DNA from: Deinococcus metalli
Lineage (GTDB): Bacteria; Deinococcota; Deinococci; Deinococcales; Deinococcaceae
DNA length: 64,000 nt
Reading direction: 5' to 3'
NCBI RefSeq assembly: GCF_014201805.1
Contig: NZ_JACHFK010000015.1
Span: 1 to 64,000 of the forward strand
Shown in pieces: positions 1-9,325 of this stretch. A program made the translations under genes and the position numbers. The notes beneath the pieces were generated by a model. That model saw only the letters and a program-made list of their open reading frames with translations, was not told the DNA's origin and did no database searches. Position 1 is the stretch's first letter; every line of letters begins with the position of its first letter.

Positions 1-1
1 C

Positions 2-265
2 CTGGCCCTGGGGGGGCTGGGCTCGATCCTCGCCCTGGGACTGGCGACCGGGCTCACGCCCGCCCTCGCCAACGCCTTCTCGCTGGACGCGCCGCTCGGC
101 CTCGCGGGCGACCTGCTGCCGGAAGCCCGCCCCACCCTGCCGGGGCCGCTCACGCTGGGCGTGGTCGGGCTGGTCACGGTGGGACTCACGGGGCTTCTCA
201 CGTGGCTCGGGGAGCGCTGGCTGGCCGCGCAACGGCTCGGAGCGCTGCTGAGTGCGGGCAGCTGA
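2..265 (+). CDS. C-terminal end of an ABC transporter permease (partial)
   Basis: The window opens inside a reading frame that runs to a TGA at 263-265 and has no start here. The visible 87 residues hold two hydrophobic stretches separated by a short polar loop and end in a positively charged tail (WLGERWLAAQRLG). That is the usual end of a FtsX/MacB-type permease. The ATPase gene follows 20 bases later in the same direction, which supports the pairing. Family assignment rests mainly on context. Confidence 0.6.
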   Translation: MALGGLGSILALGLATGLTPALANAFSLDAPLGLAGDLLPEARPTLPGPLTLGVVGLVTVGLTGLLTWLGERWLAAQRLGALLSAGS

Positions 266-285
266 TTCAACTCTGGAGGACGAAC

Positions 286-981
286 ATGACCCTGAATGAA
301 GATCATCCTGCCGTCCCCCTCGCTTCCCTGCGCTCCGTCTCCCGGCAGTACGGCGACCTGAGCGTGCTCCAGGACGTTACCCTCGACCTGCACGCCGGCG
401 AGTTCGTCTCGGTCACCGGCCCCTCGGGGAGTGGCAAGTCCACGCTGCTGAGCGTCCTGGGGCTGCTCGAGCGGCCCAGCCGCGGGCAGGTGTGCCTGCA
501 CGGCCAGGACGCTTGGACGCTCCCCGACCGCGCGCAGTCGCGGCTGCGCGGCGAGATGCTGGGCTTCGTCTTCCAGGGCTTCCACCTGCTGCCGGAGCTG
601 AGCGCGCTCGACAACGTGGCCCGGCCGCTCCGCTGGGCGGGGGTTACCAGAGTGCGGGCGCGGGAACGGGCCCTGCACGCCCTGGAGGCCGTCGGGCTGG
701 GGGCCCGGGCCGGGCACCGCCCGGCGCAGCTCAGTGGGGGGGAGCAGCAGCGCGTGGCGATCGCCCGCGCCATTGTCCGCGAGCCCGCCCTGCTGCTCGC
801 CGACGAGCCCACCGGCAACCTACCCCAGGCCATGTGGGGGGAGATCCTCGACCTCTTCGCCGACCTGCACGCCCGCGGCCACACCGTCGTGGTGGTCACC
901 CATGACCCGCTGGTGGCGGCGCGCGCGCAGCGGCACGTCGTGCTAAAGGACGGACGGGTAGTGGAAGACGGGAGACGCTGA
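286..981 (+). CDS. ABC transporter ATP-binding protein, MacB/LolD type
   Basis: This 231-residue nucleotide-binding subunit shows every expected motif in order: Walker A GPSGSGKST near residue 46, Q-loop (VFQGFH), signature LSGGEQQR, Walker B LLLADEPTGN and the H-loop VVTHD. The insertion order and short length fit the MacB/LolD/FtsE group, which works with FtsX-like permeases in export or lipoprotein handling. I chose ATG 286 because GGAGG lies at 275-279. An upstream in-frame GTG at 202 would overlap the permease gene and has no ribosome site. The substrate cannot be read from sequence. Confidence 0.9.
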   Translation: MTLNEDHPAVPLASLRSVSRQYGDLSVLQDVTLDLHAGEFVSVTGPSGSGKSTLLSVLGLLERPSRGQVCLHGQDAWTLPDRAQSRLRGEMLGFVFQGFHLLPELSALDNVARPLRWAGVTRVRARERALHALEAVGLGARAGHRPAQLSGGEQQRVAIARAIVREPALLLADEPTGNLPQAMWGEILDLFADLHARGHTVVVVTHDPLVAARAQRHVVLKDGRVVEDGRR

Positions 982-1346
982 ACAGGGCGCAATCTCAGCA
1001 GCAGTGCCCGTGTCAGGGCGCCGGCCGCCCCGGTCAGCCGTTCCCCTCAGCGGGCACAGCCAATCGGCGCTGGTGTCACACCGCCAGCGCCTGCTGCTCA
1101 GCATCGGGCACCCTGGCTGTCCAGCAACAACACGTCCCCTCGCTCGCCGTTCAGCAGCCATCACCACGTCATGCCAGCCGACGGGTCTTCGGCGACGCCT
1201 GTCCCCAGGGACGTGGTGAGGTAGATTGATTAGCACTGGGGCCCGTGTCGCGTGCGATACGGGCCTTGGACATGTGGTCACCCCGGGCCTGCCCGCCCTG
1301 CCGCCGCTGGACGCCCCCTGAGCCAGTCGGCTGCAGGACGCCGGGT
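982..1346. other. Gene-free interval
   Basis: No reading frame here has a ribosome site, recognisable motif or plausible composition. It separates the ABC genes from a convergent secreted-protein gene. I see no clear hairpin with a T tract. Confidence 0.5.
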
Positions 1347-1922
1347 TCAGCGCGCCGGCTCCGGACAGCGCGCCGCATTCGTGACCACCGGCATGGAGAG
1401 GCCCATCGCCTGCTTGACCACCTGGAAGCAGCGCGACTCGCCGTTCCCGTCCACCGTACTCCGGCTGGACTGGCCCGCCAGCAGCGAGAAGCGGTCGAGG
1501 CTGCCGCTGTAACCGGGGAGCCGGCCCTGCTGATAGCGGTAGCGGAGCGGCGAACCGTACGTCTGCTGGGCATAGACCGCGAAGGTGTGGCGCCCAGCCA
1601 GTCTGACCGGCGTGCCCTCGGCCGCGACCGTACCGCACCATTCGCGCACCGGCCGCCCGGCCACCAGCCGGAACGCGGCGTGCAGGCCGCCCTCGGCCAG
1701 GTAGAGGACATCCGAGCGGCCCGCCGGGAACAGCACGGCCTGCTCGTGGTTATCCCCGTTGCCGCCGCCGCAATCCTTCAGCAGGCGAACGCCGTCCTGA
1801 ATGATCAGCTTCTGCAGCGTCTGCCGGGTCTGGATCAGGGACGAATCCACAGCACCGGCGGCGGCCAGGGCACTCAGGCTGAGGGCCACGAGCAGAAATC
1901 GGGTGAACTGGGGGAAGGTCAT
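1347..1922 (-). CDS. Secreted protein of unknown function
   Basis: The product has 191 residues. It begins with a classic signal peptide (MTFPQFTRFLLVALSLSALA, then AAAGA), so it should be exported. The mature part has four cysteines, which could form disulfides, and no motif I recognise. ATG 1922 is preferred over an upstream in-frame codon at 1970 because GGAGG lies just before it and the signal peptide starts there. It is followed in the opposite-end direction by another secreted-protein gene on the same strand, 70 bases upstream, so the two may be co-transcribed. Confidence 0.7.
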   Translation of the reverse strand: MTFPQFTRFLLVALSLSALAAAGAVDSSLIQTRQTLQKLIIQDGVRLLKDCGGGNGDNHEQAVLFPAGRSDVLYLAEGGLHAAFRLVAGRPVREWCGTVAAEGTPVRLAGRHTFAVYAQQTYGSPLRYRYQQGRLPGYSGSLDRFSLLAGQSSRSTVDGNGESRCFQVVKQAMGLSMPVVTNAARCPEPAR

Positions 1923-1992
1923 GGAGCCTCCGGGAAGTGGGTGAGGCGAAAGGAGACAGACGGAGCACACCTGTATCCAGGTCTGTGCCCGC

Positions 1993-2499
1993 TCAGTTGG
2001 TGAGGGTCACCAGCAGCGTGCCCCTCCTGCCCTGAGATCCGCACAGTACGCTGGGGGCCTCGAAGCTGCCGGAGACCAGGAACCGCTGCGGCCCGCTGGA
2101 CGTCTGTCTCCAGCAGGCCGTGACCTGCGCGGCGCTGACCGGGCGGCCCGAGGCGGCCGTGGCCAGGAGCGCCGCCGTGCGGGCGCCCCGGGGCGTGACC
2201 GGGCCCTGGGCGCGCACCGTGACCACGCGGCCGTCGCCGGACTGACCGGGCAGGTCGAAGCGGGTGACCTCAACCTGTGTCCCGCCCGTCAGGCGGTAGC
2301 GGTAGACCCTCATCGGGTTGTTGCTGCCCTCCAGCCGGAAGCGGCGCACGCCCTGGTACACGCAGCCCAGCGTGCGGCAGATGGGGGCGCGGGCGAAGGA
2401 GGCGGAGGTGCCGACCAGGGGGGCGGTTGGGGCGGGAAGGGCGGACGCCAGGGCGGATGTGTGCAGCACGGACAGGGTCAGGAACAGACGAAGGAGCAT
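1993..2499 (-). CDS. Secreted protein of unknown function
   Basis: A 168-residue protein with an N-terminal signal peptide (MLLRLFLTLSVLHTSALASA). The mature domain is rich in beta-type sequence and has four cysteines, two of them in the short segment PICRTLGC. A ribosome site (GGTCTCC-adjacent GAGG) sits just before the start. No family is recognised. The strand and spacing place it upstream of the secreted protein at 1347-1922, suggesting a two-gene unit of envelope proteins. Confidence 0.7.
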   Translation of the reverse strand: MLLRLFLTLSVLHTSALASALPAPTAPLVGTSASFARAPICRTLGCVYQGVRRFRLEGSNNPMRVYRYRLTGGTQVEVTRFDLPGQSGDGRVVTVRAQGPVTPRGARTAALLATAASGRPVSAAQVTACWRQTSSGPQRFLVSGSFEAPSVLCGSQGRRGTLLVTLTN

Positions 2500-2678
2500 G
2501 GAGACCTCGGGAACGGACGGGAAGCGGGATCAGCGGAGCGTCCAGGGTGCCTGAGTGGGCTGACGGTCAGGTGACCGGCGGGAGACAGAACGGGGCAGCG
2601 CAGGGCCCGGCGAGAACACCCTTGCGGCCTGACCCCGAATCTCACCGTGCGTCAGCTCCTCTTCCCTACCCTGAGCCC

Positions 2679-3179
2679 ATGCGCCTTGTTCTCCCTCTCG
2701 TGGCCGCGCTGCTCACTTCCGGCGCGCTCGCCACCACGTGTGCGTGGCAGCCCTTCGCCGCCGCGTCGAAGGCGGCGCCGCTGATCGTGGAGGCCCGGGT
2801 GCTGCGGTACGGCGGGACGAGCGGCGACCCGCCCACCCCCGACTACATGGACGTGCAGGTGCTGAACACCCTCAAGGGCCGCGCTCCCACGAAAGAGCTG
2901 CGGGTCTACGGGGACAACGGCGGGTCGGGGCGCCGGTTCGTGTCCGGCTATCCGGTGGGCACGACCTGGATGCTGGCGCTCACCCGGGACTTCGACCACT
3001 GGCCGGTGAAGGATCGTCGCCCGCAGGTCTACGCCTTCCCGAGTTGCGCCGATCCGGGGCTGGCCGTGATCGGCGACACGGTGTTCGGCACGCTCGGAGA
3101 GCCCTTCAATTCCAGTCGCCCCCGGCAGTTCTTTTTACAAGAACTGCAATACGTGTGGAAGCATCCGCTGGGCCGCTGA
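2679..3179 (+). CDS. Secreted protein with possible TIMP/NTR-like fold
   Basis: The 166-residue product starts with a signal peptide (MRLVLPLVAALLTSGALATT) ending next to a cysteine. The mature part contains AAPLIVEARVLRYGG followed by VQVLNTLKG, a pattern seen in bacterial TIMP/NTR-like OB-fold proteins, where a leading Cys and a strand of the form VxxGxV are typical. This is a weak resemblance, not a firm call. A longer in-frame extension back to 2277 lacks a ribosome site and would bury the signal peptide. Confidence 0.6.
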   Translation: MRLVLPLVAALLTSGALATTCAWQPFAAASKAAPLIVEARVLRYGGTSGDPPTPDYMDVQVLNTLKGRAPTKELRVYGDNGGSGRRFVSGYPVGTTWMLALTRDFDHWPVKDRRPQVYAFPSCADPGLAVIGDTVFGTLGEPFNSSRPRQFFLQELQYVWKHPLGR

Positions 3180-3244
3180 AGGTGCCCGCTGGCATGGGTA
3201 GGCGCAGTAGATCTTTCCCTCCTGACGGGGGGTTATGGAGCCCC

Positions 3245-3631
3245 ATGAACCGAGTGACCGCCATGTTCCTGATGACCCTGCTCGCGCCGTCGCCATCGGC
3301 GGTGGGCCAGGGCGAACAGAAACAACTGTTCACGTATGCGTTTCCGCAGCTGGTCTCCGACCGCGCAGCCGATCAGGCGTGCCGCCGCGCTGTGGCCGCG
3401 TCCCCGGCGTACACGGTGAACTTCAGCGGTCGCGCGTCGGCCCGCAGCCCGATTGAAAACGCGGTCGTGCAGATTATGCTCAACCGCAGGATCGGCCAGG
3501 ACGGCATGACCGAGCGCAACCGCAGCGCCGACGCCACCTTCACGCTGTTCCTCGGCCGCACCGGGGGCTTCTACGCCAGCGTGAAGACCCACGTGTTCTG
3601 CCTGTTCTCCAGGACGTCCACCCGGAAGTGA
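3245..3631 (+). CDS. Small secreted protein of unknown function
   Basis: A 128-residue protein with a signal peptide (MNRVTAMFLMTLLAPSPSAV). The ATG at 3245 has GGAG at 3237-3240. The mature part carries two cysteines, one near residue 42 and one near the C-terminus, and alternating polar and hydrophobic residues suggesting a small beta-sandwich. No family is recognised. It lies 65 bases after the preceding secreted-protein gene on the same strand. Confidence 0.6.
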   Translation: MNRVTAMFLMTLLAPSPSAVGQGEQKQLFTYAFPQLVSDRAADQACRRAVAASPAYTVNFSGRASARSPIENAVVQIMLNRRIGQDGMTERNRSADATFTLFLGRTGGFYASVKTHVFCLFSRTSTRK

Positions 3632-3690
3632 CTGAGTGGGGCCAAAAAAGTGTCTGGCAACCTGCCGGTGCGGCGCGACGTACTGAAGCC

Positions 3691-4296
3691 ATGACCACCT
3701 CCCCCACTCCGCCCCTGAGTCGCAGACGCCAGTGGCTGCGCCAAGCCTGGAGGGCAGGTCGCCGCACGAAGCGCGTCACGGCCCTCGCAGTCACCCGCTT
3801 CCTGCGCATCGACCTGTGGAGGCAACTGGCGCAGGCCTACACCTGGATGCTGACGCTGGTGGCCCTTTTCGCCGGCTTCTGGGTGGTGGGCAGCGTCTAC
3901 CTGCAGCTCAGTGACCCCAAGCAGGCGGCCATCAAGATCTTTCCCGGTGGCCTGAATGACGCGGCGGCGCTCATTCCGCTGGCCCTCGCGGGCTTCGCCG
4001 CCCTGCTGTTCAGCGCTCAGGGCGGCGCCCCCTCTGGCACCCCCCGGCACCGCGAGTACGGTCTGGCGGCCCGGCGCCTGCTGCTGGCGGTGTACTACTT
4101 GGGGCTCAGCTTCATCCTGGGCACGGGCAGCCGCATCATGCAGGACGGCTCCTTCACGGGTTGGACGTTCGACTGGTTTCTAAACCGCCTGGCGGGGATG
4201 CTGCCCGCCGTGATGTACCTCAACGCCCTCATCGCGCTGGTGTTGATCCTAGCGGGGCTGAAGTATTTCATCCGCACCATCCTGAACCCTCGTTGA
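3691..4296 (+). CDS. Integral membrane protein of unknown function
   Basis: The product has 201 residues with a basic cytoplasmic N-terminus (RRRQWLRQAWRAGRRTKR) and four strongly hydrophobic segments at about residues 53-75, 93-113, 130-148 and 168-190. It ends with a charged tail. ATG 3691 is preferred; the frame stays open upstream to 3628, but that stretch overlaps the previous gene. No transporter or enzyme motif is visible. Confidence 0.65.
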   Translation: MTTSPTPPLSRRRQWLRQAWRAGRRTKRVTALAVTRFLRIDLWRQLAQAYTWMLTLVALFAGFWVVGSVYLQLSDPKQAAIKIFPGGLNDAAALIPLALAGFAALLFSAQGGAPSGTPRHREYGLAARRLLLAVYYLGLSFILGTGSRIMQDGSFTGWTFDWFLNRLAGMLPAVMYLNALIALVLILAGLKYFIRTILNPR

Positions 4297-4317
4297 GGGG
4301 GGAGTGTCGATGAGGCC

Positions 4318-5496
4318 CTAAGTTGTAGAGGTTGGCGCGGAAGGCACCAGCGACTGCCACCACCCCAGCAGGGCGCCCCGCACGATGTGCTCAAAGGTGT
4401 GCAGCATCATCGGCAGATCCTCGGTGGCCCAGGTGCTGCCAAACGAGGAGCTGGCTAGACCAATAGACGTCTCAATGTATTGCCCATCCCCCCAGCGCAT
4501 AGGTGGCAGACACATCGGGCGTGGCATAGGGGTGCCGGCATGCAGGGCGCGTGACCGGTAGTCATAGATGCGCTTCAGACCGCGTTGATACGCTTGAATA
4601 TTTTCATAGTTGTACAGACCAAAATCAGGGCGTATCGTCGGCGGCTCAGGCCGAAAGGTCGTCAGGAAATCCAGAAACTTCCTCGTCGCGCCCATGTACG
4701 GCGCCAGATACTCCGCGATGCTGCCCAGCAGCGCCTCGCCGCCCTCTCGGGTCAGCAGATCGGCAGCCTGAGGTTGGGCGAGGCGAAACCGTTCCACGGG
4801 ATCGGCACTCAGGGGATCCCACTCCACCGCCGCGGCCTCGACCGCCGCGACCAGGCGCAGCCAGGTCTGCTCGGGCTCCGCCTCGACGTTCCAGATGGCC
4901 TCCTGATACGACCGGGCGGCCTTCACCAGGGCGACGGACTGGCTGGGCGAGACCTCGTGAAAGCGGGTCAGCACCGCCGGATCCGTAAGCGACGCGGGCC
5001 GTTCGGGGAGCCCCGGAAGAATCGCCTGGGTGTGGGGCAGCGGGATCGGCGGCGGCCGCCAGCGACCTTGCAGCATCAGGGGCAGGCCGCGAGGATCCTC
5101 GCCGGGCCGGAATTCCCGTACAGACCCACCGGCCTTCACCCGGACGCCGAGAGACAGCGACAGCAGCGCCGCCCACTCGTCTGGCAGCCACATGCCGGTG
5201 TAGCGATCGGCCTTGGTCTCCAGTTTGTCTTGCTCATCGTCCCTAAGGTGGTACTGAATCCGCAGCGTGTGACTTGGACGCGGTGACTCCTCCCAGATGG
5301 CTCCTGTGTAGAGCATCTCGTACGGGCCGGCGGTACACACGTCCACGATGTGGGCGTCGGTGAAGAGATAGTGCTCGATCTCGATACCCCAGGCGTCGGG
5401 CGAGGCCTTCGCCAGCTGCCAGTTGTCATACACCAGGGCGCCGGAGTGAACGCTCGTCGCAGGCAGGAGAAGACGCTTGGGCATGGGAAAGGCCAT
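4318..5496 (-). CDS. Apea-like HEPN domain protein (putative)
   Basis: A soluble 392-residue protein. Near residue 335 it carries YDYRSRALHAG, which fits the R-x4-6-H motif of HEPN domains and specifically the RSxxxHG pattern of Apea-like HEPN proteins. HEPN domains of this kind are often metal-independent RNases in toxin or defence systems. The N-terminal 250 residues match nothing I recognise. The gene stands alone, converges on the membrane protein at 3691-4296, and has no obvious antitoxin neighbour. The family call is moderate; RNase activity is inference. Confidence 0.6.
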   Translation of the reverse strand: MAFPMPKRLLLPATSVHSGALVYDNWQLAKASPDAWGIEIEHYLFTDAHIVDVCTAGPYEMLYTGAIWEESPRPSHTLRIQYHLRDDEQDKLETKADRYTGMWLPDEWAALLSLSLGVRVKAGGSVREFRPGEDPRGLPLMLQGRWRPPPIPLPHTQAILPGLPERPASLTDPAVLTRFHEVSPSQSVALVKAARSYQEAIWNVEAEPEQTWLRLVAAVEAAAVEWDPLSADPVERFRLAQPQAADLLTREGGEALLGSIAEYLAPYMGATRKFLDFLTTFRPEPPTIRPDFGLYNYENIQAYQRGLKRIYDYRSRALHAGTPMPRPMCLPPMRWGDGQYIETSIGLASSSFGSTWATEDLPMMLHTFEHIVRGALLGWWQSLVPSAPTSTT

Positions 5497-5985
5497 TCTA
5501 GCGGAGGCTACCTTCAGGGTGGGAATTACCGGCCCTGCGTATTGAGCAGCTCCACCGGGTACTGCGCCGCCGCGAGTGCGATCAGTTCATACTCCACCGC
5601 CGCGACGCTTCCCAGCAAGCCTGACGGGCTGCTCAGGCCACGCCGCCAGTGTATGAGATGGACGCTGGGCAGGAACGCCCCAGCCGCGCCGTCGGCGCCA
5701 GCGCGCCCCGTATTGCTCTAGCGTCGGCGCTCTTGCAATGACTCGACCGGCCCACGCGCGGCTCCGTGATCGGACAGCCGCCCATCCTCGATCGCCGCAG
5801 GCGGTGGGGATACAGCAGCTCCCTCGACGGCGCACACGTGCTACAGGCCACAGATGCGGCCAGCGCCGCCCGTCCAGGGGCGCTGGACGGCCAGGAGTCG
5901 CGGGATGGGGCCCAGGCCCACGCGCTCATCGGCCTGGCACAGGCGCTGGCCGCTGGCCTAAGCGGTGAGCGGCCTTCTTTGAGAG
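5497..5985. other. Gene-free interval, possibly degenerate sequence
   Basis: Several frames are open because of high G+C but none has a ribosome site or stable protein-like composition throughout. Short protein-like stretches occur in different frames on both strands (for example a minus-strand end reading AAQYPVELLNTQGR at about 5528-5572), as expected of an eroded gene. I cannot name the ancestor. Confidence 0.35.
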
Positions 5986-6011
5986 GGGCGGCCCCCATGC
6001 GGGGGCCGCCC
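5986..6011 (-). terminator. Strong hairpin after the ArdC-like gene
   Basis: GGGCGGCCCCC (5986-5996), loop ATGC, GGGGGCCGCCC (6001-6011) form a perfect 11-bp stem starting 6 bases beyond the stop codon of the minus-strand gene at 6018. There is no long T tract, so efficiency is uncertain. Confidence 0.65.
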
Positions 6012-6017
6012 TGCGCT

Positions 6018-6932
6018 TCAGTCCGCCGCCTGCGGCATCACTTCGGCCTGCTCTTCCAGCGCGCCCAGGATGCTTGACACAGCGCGCTGAATCCTGGTCA
6101 TGCTGCCGTGCAGCTTCTCGGCGTTGCCGCCCCAGTGGGTGATGTAGTCGGCCACAGCGGCGGTGGCCTCGACGCCGTAGACGCTGCTCAGCACGTAGGC
6201 GGCGGCGTCGGCTTCCAGCTCGCGCGTCGTGCGGTCGGGCAGATCCTCGGCGCGTTTGCCCGCGCCCTGGAAGTGGAGTGAGACATGCGCCCACTCGTGA
6301 AAGAACACGCGCAGCGCGTGCGCCGGTTCGCCCTGGCACTTCTCGCGGCTCAGGACGATCTGCCCGCCGTCCGTCCAGCCGTGCGCCCCGCGCCCCTCGC
6401 CGTCCTCCCACCGAACGGGCACCGGGCACGCGGCCGTGAGCGAGCGCAGCAGCGCGCGTGTGCCGTCGTCTCCCCCCTGAACCACCATGAAGGCGGCGCT
6501 GGGCAGCGGGTCGCCTTCGGTGTCATAGTCGGCAAAAATAGAGCTGTACTTGAAGCCCACGACCTTCTGAGCGGGCTTGCCGTTCACGGGCGGGGCCTCG
6601 TGATCGGGCATCACCAGGGGGGCCAGCACGCGCACGGCCTTTGACCCCTTCTTGACGGTGCGGCCCAGGGCCTTCCACGCGTGGAACCCGGCCACGTGCG
6701 CCGCTTCGGGAGCCTGCAACCAGATCAACACCTGATTGTTGAGGCTGTAGGTGTGGAAGCGGGCAGAGAAGCGCATGAAGGTCAGCAGCTCGTCACTGGC
6801 CCCGGCCCCCAGCTGTTCGGCCAGGCGCTGGGCGCACGTATCAATGCGCGCCATGAGTTCCTGCGTGATGGCCTGGGAGGCCTCGCGGGCGCCTTCTTTT
6901 TCCTCGGGGGTGCTGGGCTTCTTGTACGGCAT
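6018..6932 (-). CDS. ArdC-like antirestriction protein with zinc-metallopeptidase domain
   Basis: The 304-residue product has two parts. Residues about 20-125 match the ArdC N-terminal ssDNA-binding domain (YSLNNQVLIWLQ, GFHAWKALGRTVKKG). Residues about 205-285 form an ImmA/IrrE-like metallopeptidase with the zinc motif HEWAH within VFFHEWAHVSLHF and a downstream acidic ELEADAAAY helix. ArdC proteins protect incoming conjugative DNA from host restriction. The start at 6932 is set by AAAGGAG in the shared leader (6933-7047); a longer frame reaches into that leader and is not credible. A hairpin follows the stop. Confidence 0.88.
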   Translation of the reverse strand: MPYKKPSTPEEKEGAREASQAITQELMARIDTCAQRLAEQLGAGASDELLTFMRFSARFHTYSLNNQVLIWLQAPEAAHVAGFHAWKALGRTVKKGSKAVRVLAPLVMPDHEAPPVNGKPAQKVVGFKYSSIFADYDTEGDPLPSAAFMVVQGGDDGTRALLRSLTAACPVPVRWEDGEGRGAHGWTDGGQIVLSREKCQGEPAHALRVFFHEWAHVSLHFQGAGKRAEDLPDRTTRELEADAAAYVLSSVYGVEATAAVADYITHWGGNAEKLHGSMTRIQRAVSSILGALEEQAEVMPQAAD

Positions 6933-7047
6933 GACGGACGCTCCTTTGTGCAGGGGGCGGGTGTGGACGGTGCCCCCTACACACATAAGTATATCTCAGA
7001 CTTACTTAGCTGTCAAGAAAAGCAGGTATACCCGTAAGCAGGTAAAC
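6933..7047 (-). promoter_or_regulatory. Shared promoter/leader module, copy A (antirestriction gene)
   Basis: Read on the minus strand: two GTWWAC half-sites (7042-7047 and 7026-7031, 16 bp apart), -35 TTGACA (7011-7016), a 17-bp spacer, -10 TATACT (6988-6993), then a leader hairpin AGGGGGC/GCCCCCT (6952-6958 with 6972-6978) and the ribosome site AAAGGAG (6941-6947). All elements are perfect or near-consensus. Confidence 0.85.
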
Positions 7048-7312
7048 CCGCGTATGTCCGGGGGCACGCGCGAAGCGCCGCGCCTCCGGCGCGCGTCCTG
7101 GGCGGGAAGTGGCCTCCCCCTGGTACTGGTCGCGGATGTCCGGGGCCGCCCCTGTCCTTCGTGCTGTTGTCCTCTGCCCTTCCCCCACACATTTTCCCGG
7201 CGAGGGGCGGCGCGTGAGCGCCTCAGCGGCGCGCGCAGTGGAGGTCAAGGCTCCCTCCCTTGACCGCAGCGAGCACGCCGCTAAGCTCGAAGAGCGCCCC
7301 GGTTGGGGAAAC
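6940..7312. repeat. Long direct repeat, copy 1
   Basis: This block recurs in the same orientation at 26288-26665. Identity is near complete over the promoter/leader and again over the last 130 bases, with a diverged patch between. The second half contains GGTCAAGG/CCTTGACC (8-bp arms) and several GC-rich palindromes and holds no convincing gene. Candidate roles are origin, centromere or regulatory RNA; none is proven. Confidence 0.8.
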
Positions 7313-8493
7313 CATGAAAACAGCGCGCCGGGGGGCGCTCCTTCATCTGTTGATCTTTCAGCCCGCGAGGATGGGCGCCGAGCCGCCAGGGGCCCGGTTC
7401 GAGCGGGCCGCCCGGCCGGGTCGCGGCGGCGTCCGGCCTTGGGCACAGCGCGCCGTCAGGCGCTCCTGGGTTCTTGCCGGCGCCCTCCCGGCAATCCCGG
7501 CCCCGGCCGGAAGCGGCGCGCGGAAGCGCGCAACCCTGCCTGGCCCGCCCGCCGCTGGGCCTGCACCCTGTGGGTGGGGGCCGTGGACGGTCGCACGCAA
7601 CGCCGGCGACCGGGCTGCGGCCTGCAGGAACGACCGCCCTCACCCGGCGACCGTTCACGTGGGGGCGGGGCTCTGCCCCCGGGGGTAGGCCGGCCTATGG
7701 CCGGACTCAGGGGCAGACCTGCCCCTCCTGTATCAACACATCGGTGACGCACCGCTTCGACGCACCGCTCCTCCTGCACCTGGCGCCATGCCAGGTCACC
7801 ACCCGCACCAGGGCATCTGTGCCAAAGCTCATCTACCCTATGCGCGCCGGCCACCTCAGCCTGACCCACCTGTTCTCTTTTGCGAACTTCAAATCAGCTC
7901 GATCTCGATGCCGAACAGACGCGCGTGATCACCCCTGACCTTCACCGGCCTGCCGCTCACGCTGCCGTGCGTCCCACGGTAGCGTGGCGTCCAGCCAGAC
8001 GTCCGCGCGGGGCGCCGTTGCCGCTGCAGCGCTTCCCTTTCTGCATCACACGCGGAGTGGTGAGCAGCTCATGCTCGGCATGCTGGCAGTGCCACGAAAC
8101 CTGAGGCTGGTTGTCCGGTTGGGGCCGCTGTCCCTGCTCATGCCAGATCTGAGCGCTGGAACGGCTCGTCTCGGTCAGGGGGCCGCTCCCCCAGGGTTCG
8201 CAAAAAGAAAAACGGGGTGGGGATCGGCGTCAGGCGGCGCGCAGGCAGACCTGGGGGCTGAACCTCCAGATGCGCTGGGGTGCCGCGCCAGGGCCTCGCC
8301 GTCACACCGGGTCGCCGCGCAGCCGCCCGACCTGCGCGGCGCTGAGCAGCTGGCGCGGAACACGGCCACAGTGTCGCCGGTATGGTCGCGCACGGTGGAG
8401 CGGTTCAACAGGGTGTGTGAGGTTGACGCGTCCGGGCGTGGTCGGCACCCCTTGCAGCTGGCCCCACCCGCTTGGAGCGGGGCGACTGTGCCT
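7313..8493. other. Gene-free GC-rich interval
   Basis: Long open frames exist on both strands but all are Arg/Pro/Gly-rich, overlap each other and lack ribosome sites, so I reject them. The stretch 7440-7470 repeats the GCGCCGTCAGGCGCTCCT palindromic element also present at about 26676-26693. From about 7740 to 8490 I see nothing I can support. Confidence 0.5.
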
Positions 8494-8970
8494 CTACGCG
8501 GCGTGGGCAGGCTTGTGGACTTCGCCACTTTGTACGCTGGCCCAGACCTTGCGGGCCTCGTCTTCCGTGAGGGTCGCCAGGCTCTGCACTCCACGGCCCA
8601 GCACCCGCGCACACACGGCGTAATGCTCTGTGCCGGGAACGCCGCGCCCCGCGAGTTGGCGGTGGAAGGCGGCGGCGCGTGTGCGGCCCAGGGCACCGCA
8701 CTTCTCGGCGTACTTGCGGGCCATGCGCAGGCCTACCGGCCCCAGCGTGCAATAGGTCTCTTGGCCGTTGGCGGTCTCGAAGCACCACTTGGCCCACATC
8801 TCCAGCGTGCCCAGGCTGCTGAGGACGCCTACCTCGACGGTGCGGCAGGTCTGGGCGTTCACCATCGTCACCGTGAGGTCGGCGTTCAGTGTGGCCCGGA
8901 AGTAACTTTCGCCAGTGTAGGTGTACTCGTAGATCAGGCCGGGTTGGGGGTTGCGCTGCGTGCTGGTCAT
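8494..8970 (-). CDS. Plasmid protein of unknown function, module-controlled
   Basis: A soluble 158-residue protein with five cysteines and no recognised motif. It is accepted as real because it starts exactly at the ribosome site of a shared promoter/leader module (copy B), with the same layout as the ArdC-like and ParB genes. By association it may act early after plasmid entry, in establishment or antirestriction. That role is inference from regulation only. Confidence 0.7.
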   Translation of the reverse strand: MTSTQRNPQPGLIYEYTYTGESYFRATLNADLTVTMVNAQTCRTVEVGVLSSLGTLEMWAKWCFETANGQETYCTLGPVGLRMARKYAEKCGALGRTRAAAFHRQLAGRGVPGTEHYAVCARVLGRGVQSLATLTEDEARKVWASVQSGEVHKPAHAA

Positions 8971-9073
8971 CCCTCGCTCCTTCGTAGGGGGCGGGTATGG
9001 AAGGTGCCCCCGATTGATCTAAGTATGTAAAACACTTACTGAAATGTCAAGGTATACCTGTAAAATGGTAAAC
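8971..9073 (-). promoter_or_regulatory. Shared promoter/leader module, copy B
   Basis: On the minus strand: half-sites GTTTAC (9068-9073) and GTATAC (9052-9057), again 16 bp apart, with a degenerate third one 16 bp further out. Then -35 TTGACA (9045-9050), a 17-bp spacer, -10 CATACT (9022-9027), a GGGGGC/GCCCCC leader hairpin and GAAGGAG before the ATG. Confidence 0.83.
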
Positions 9074-9325
9074 CCGTTTACTGGTATTTAGGGCAGATCG
9101 AATCAGCTTTGGAGCATCTGCCCTACGGGCTTCGTTCAGCGTGCGTGTGCTTTCTGCAAGGGGCCGCCTTGACTGCAATGGCAGAACAAGCCAACGCGCG
9201 GCCCATCGCCGGAGGCGACACGCGGCGCCCCGCGCCCACTCCTGCCTGAGGTTGCGCCGCCCTCTTTAGAGCAGGCCCGGGAAGGCAATATTCAGCCGTT
9301 TCAATACCGGTGCTGCCACCCCTCC

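Noticed and set aside
7109..7747. Long plus-strand frame in the repeat region
   Set aside because: Arg/Pro/Gly-rich with competing frames on both strands. Part of it lies in a repeat whose second copy does not keep the frame.
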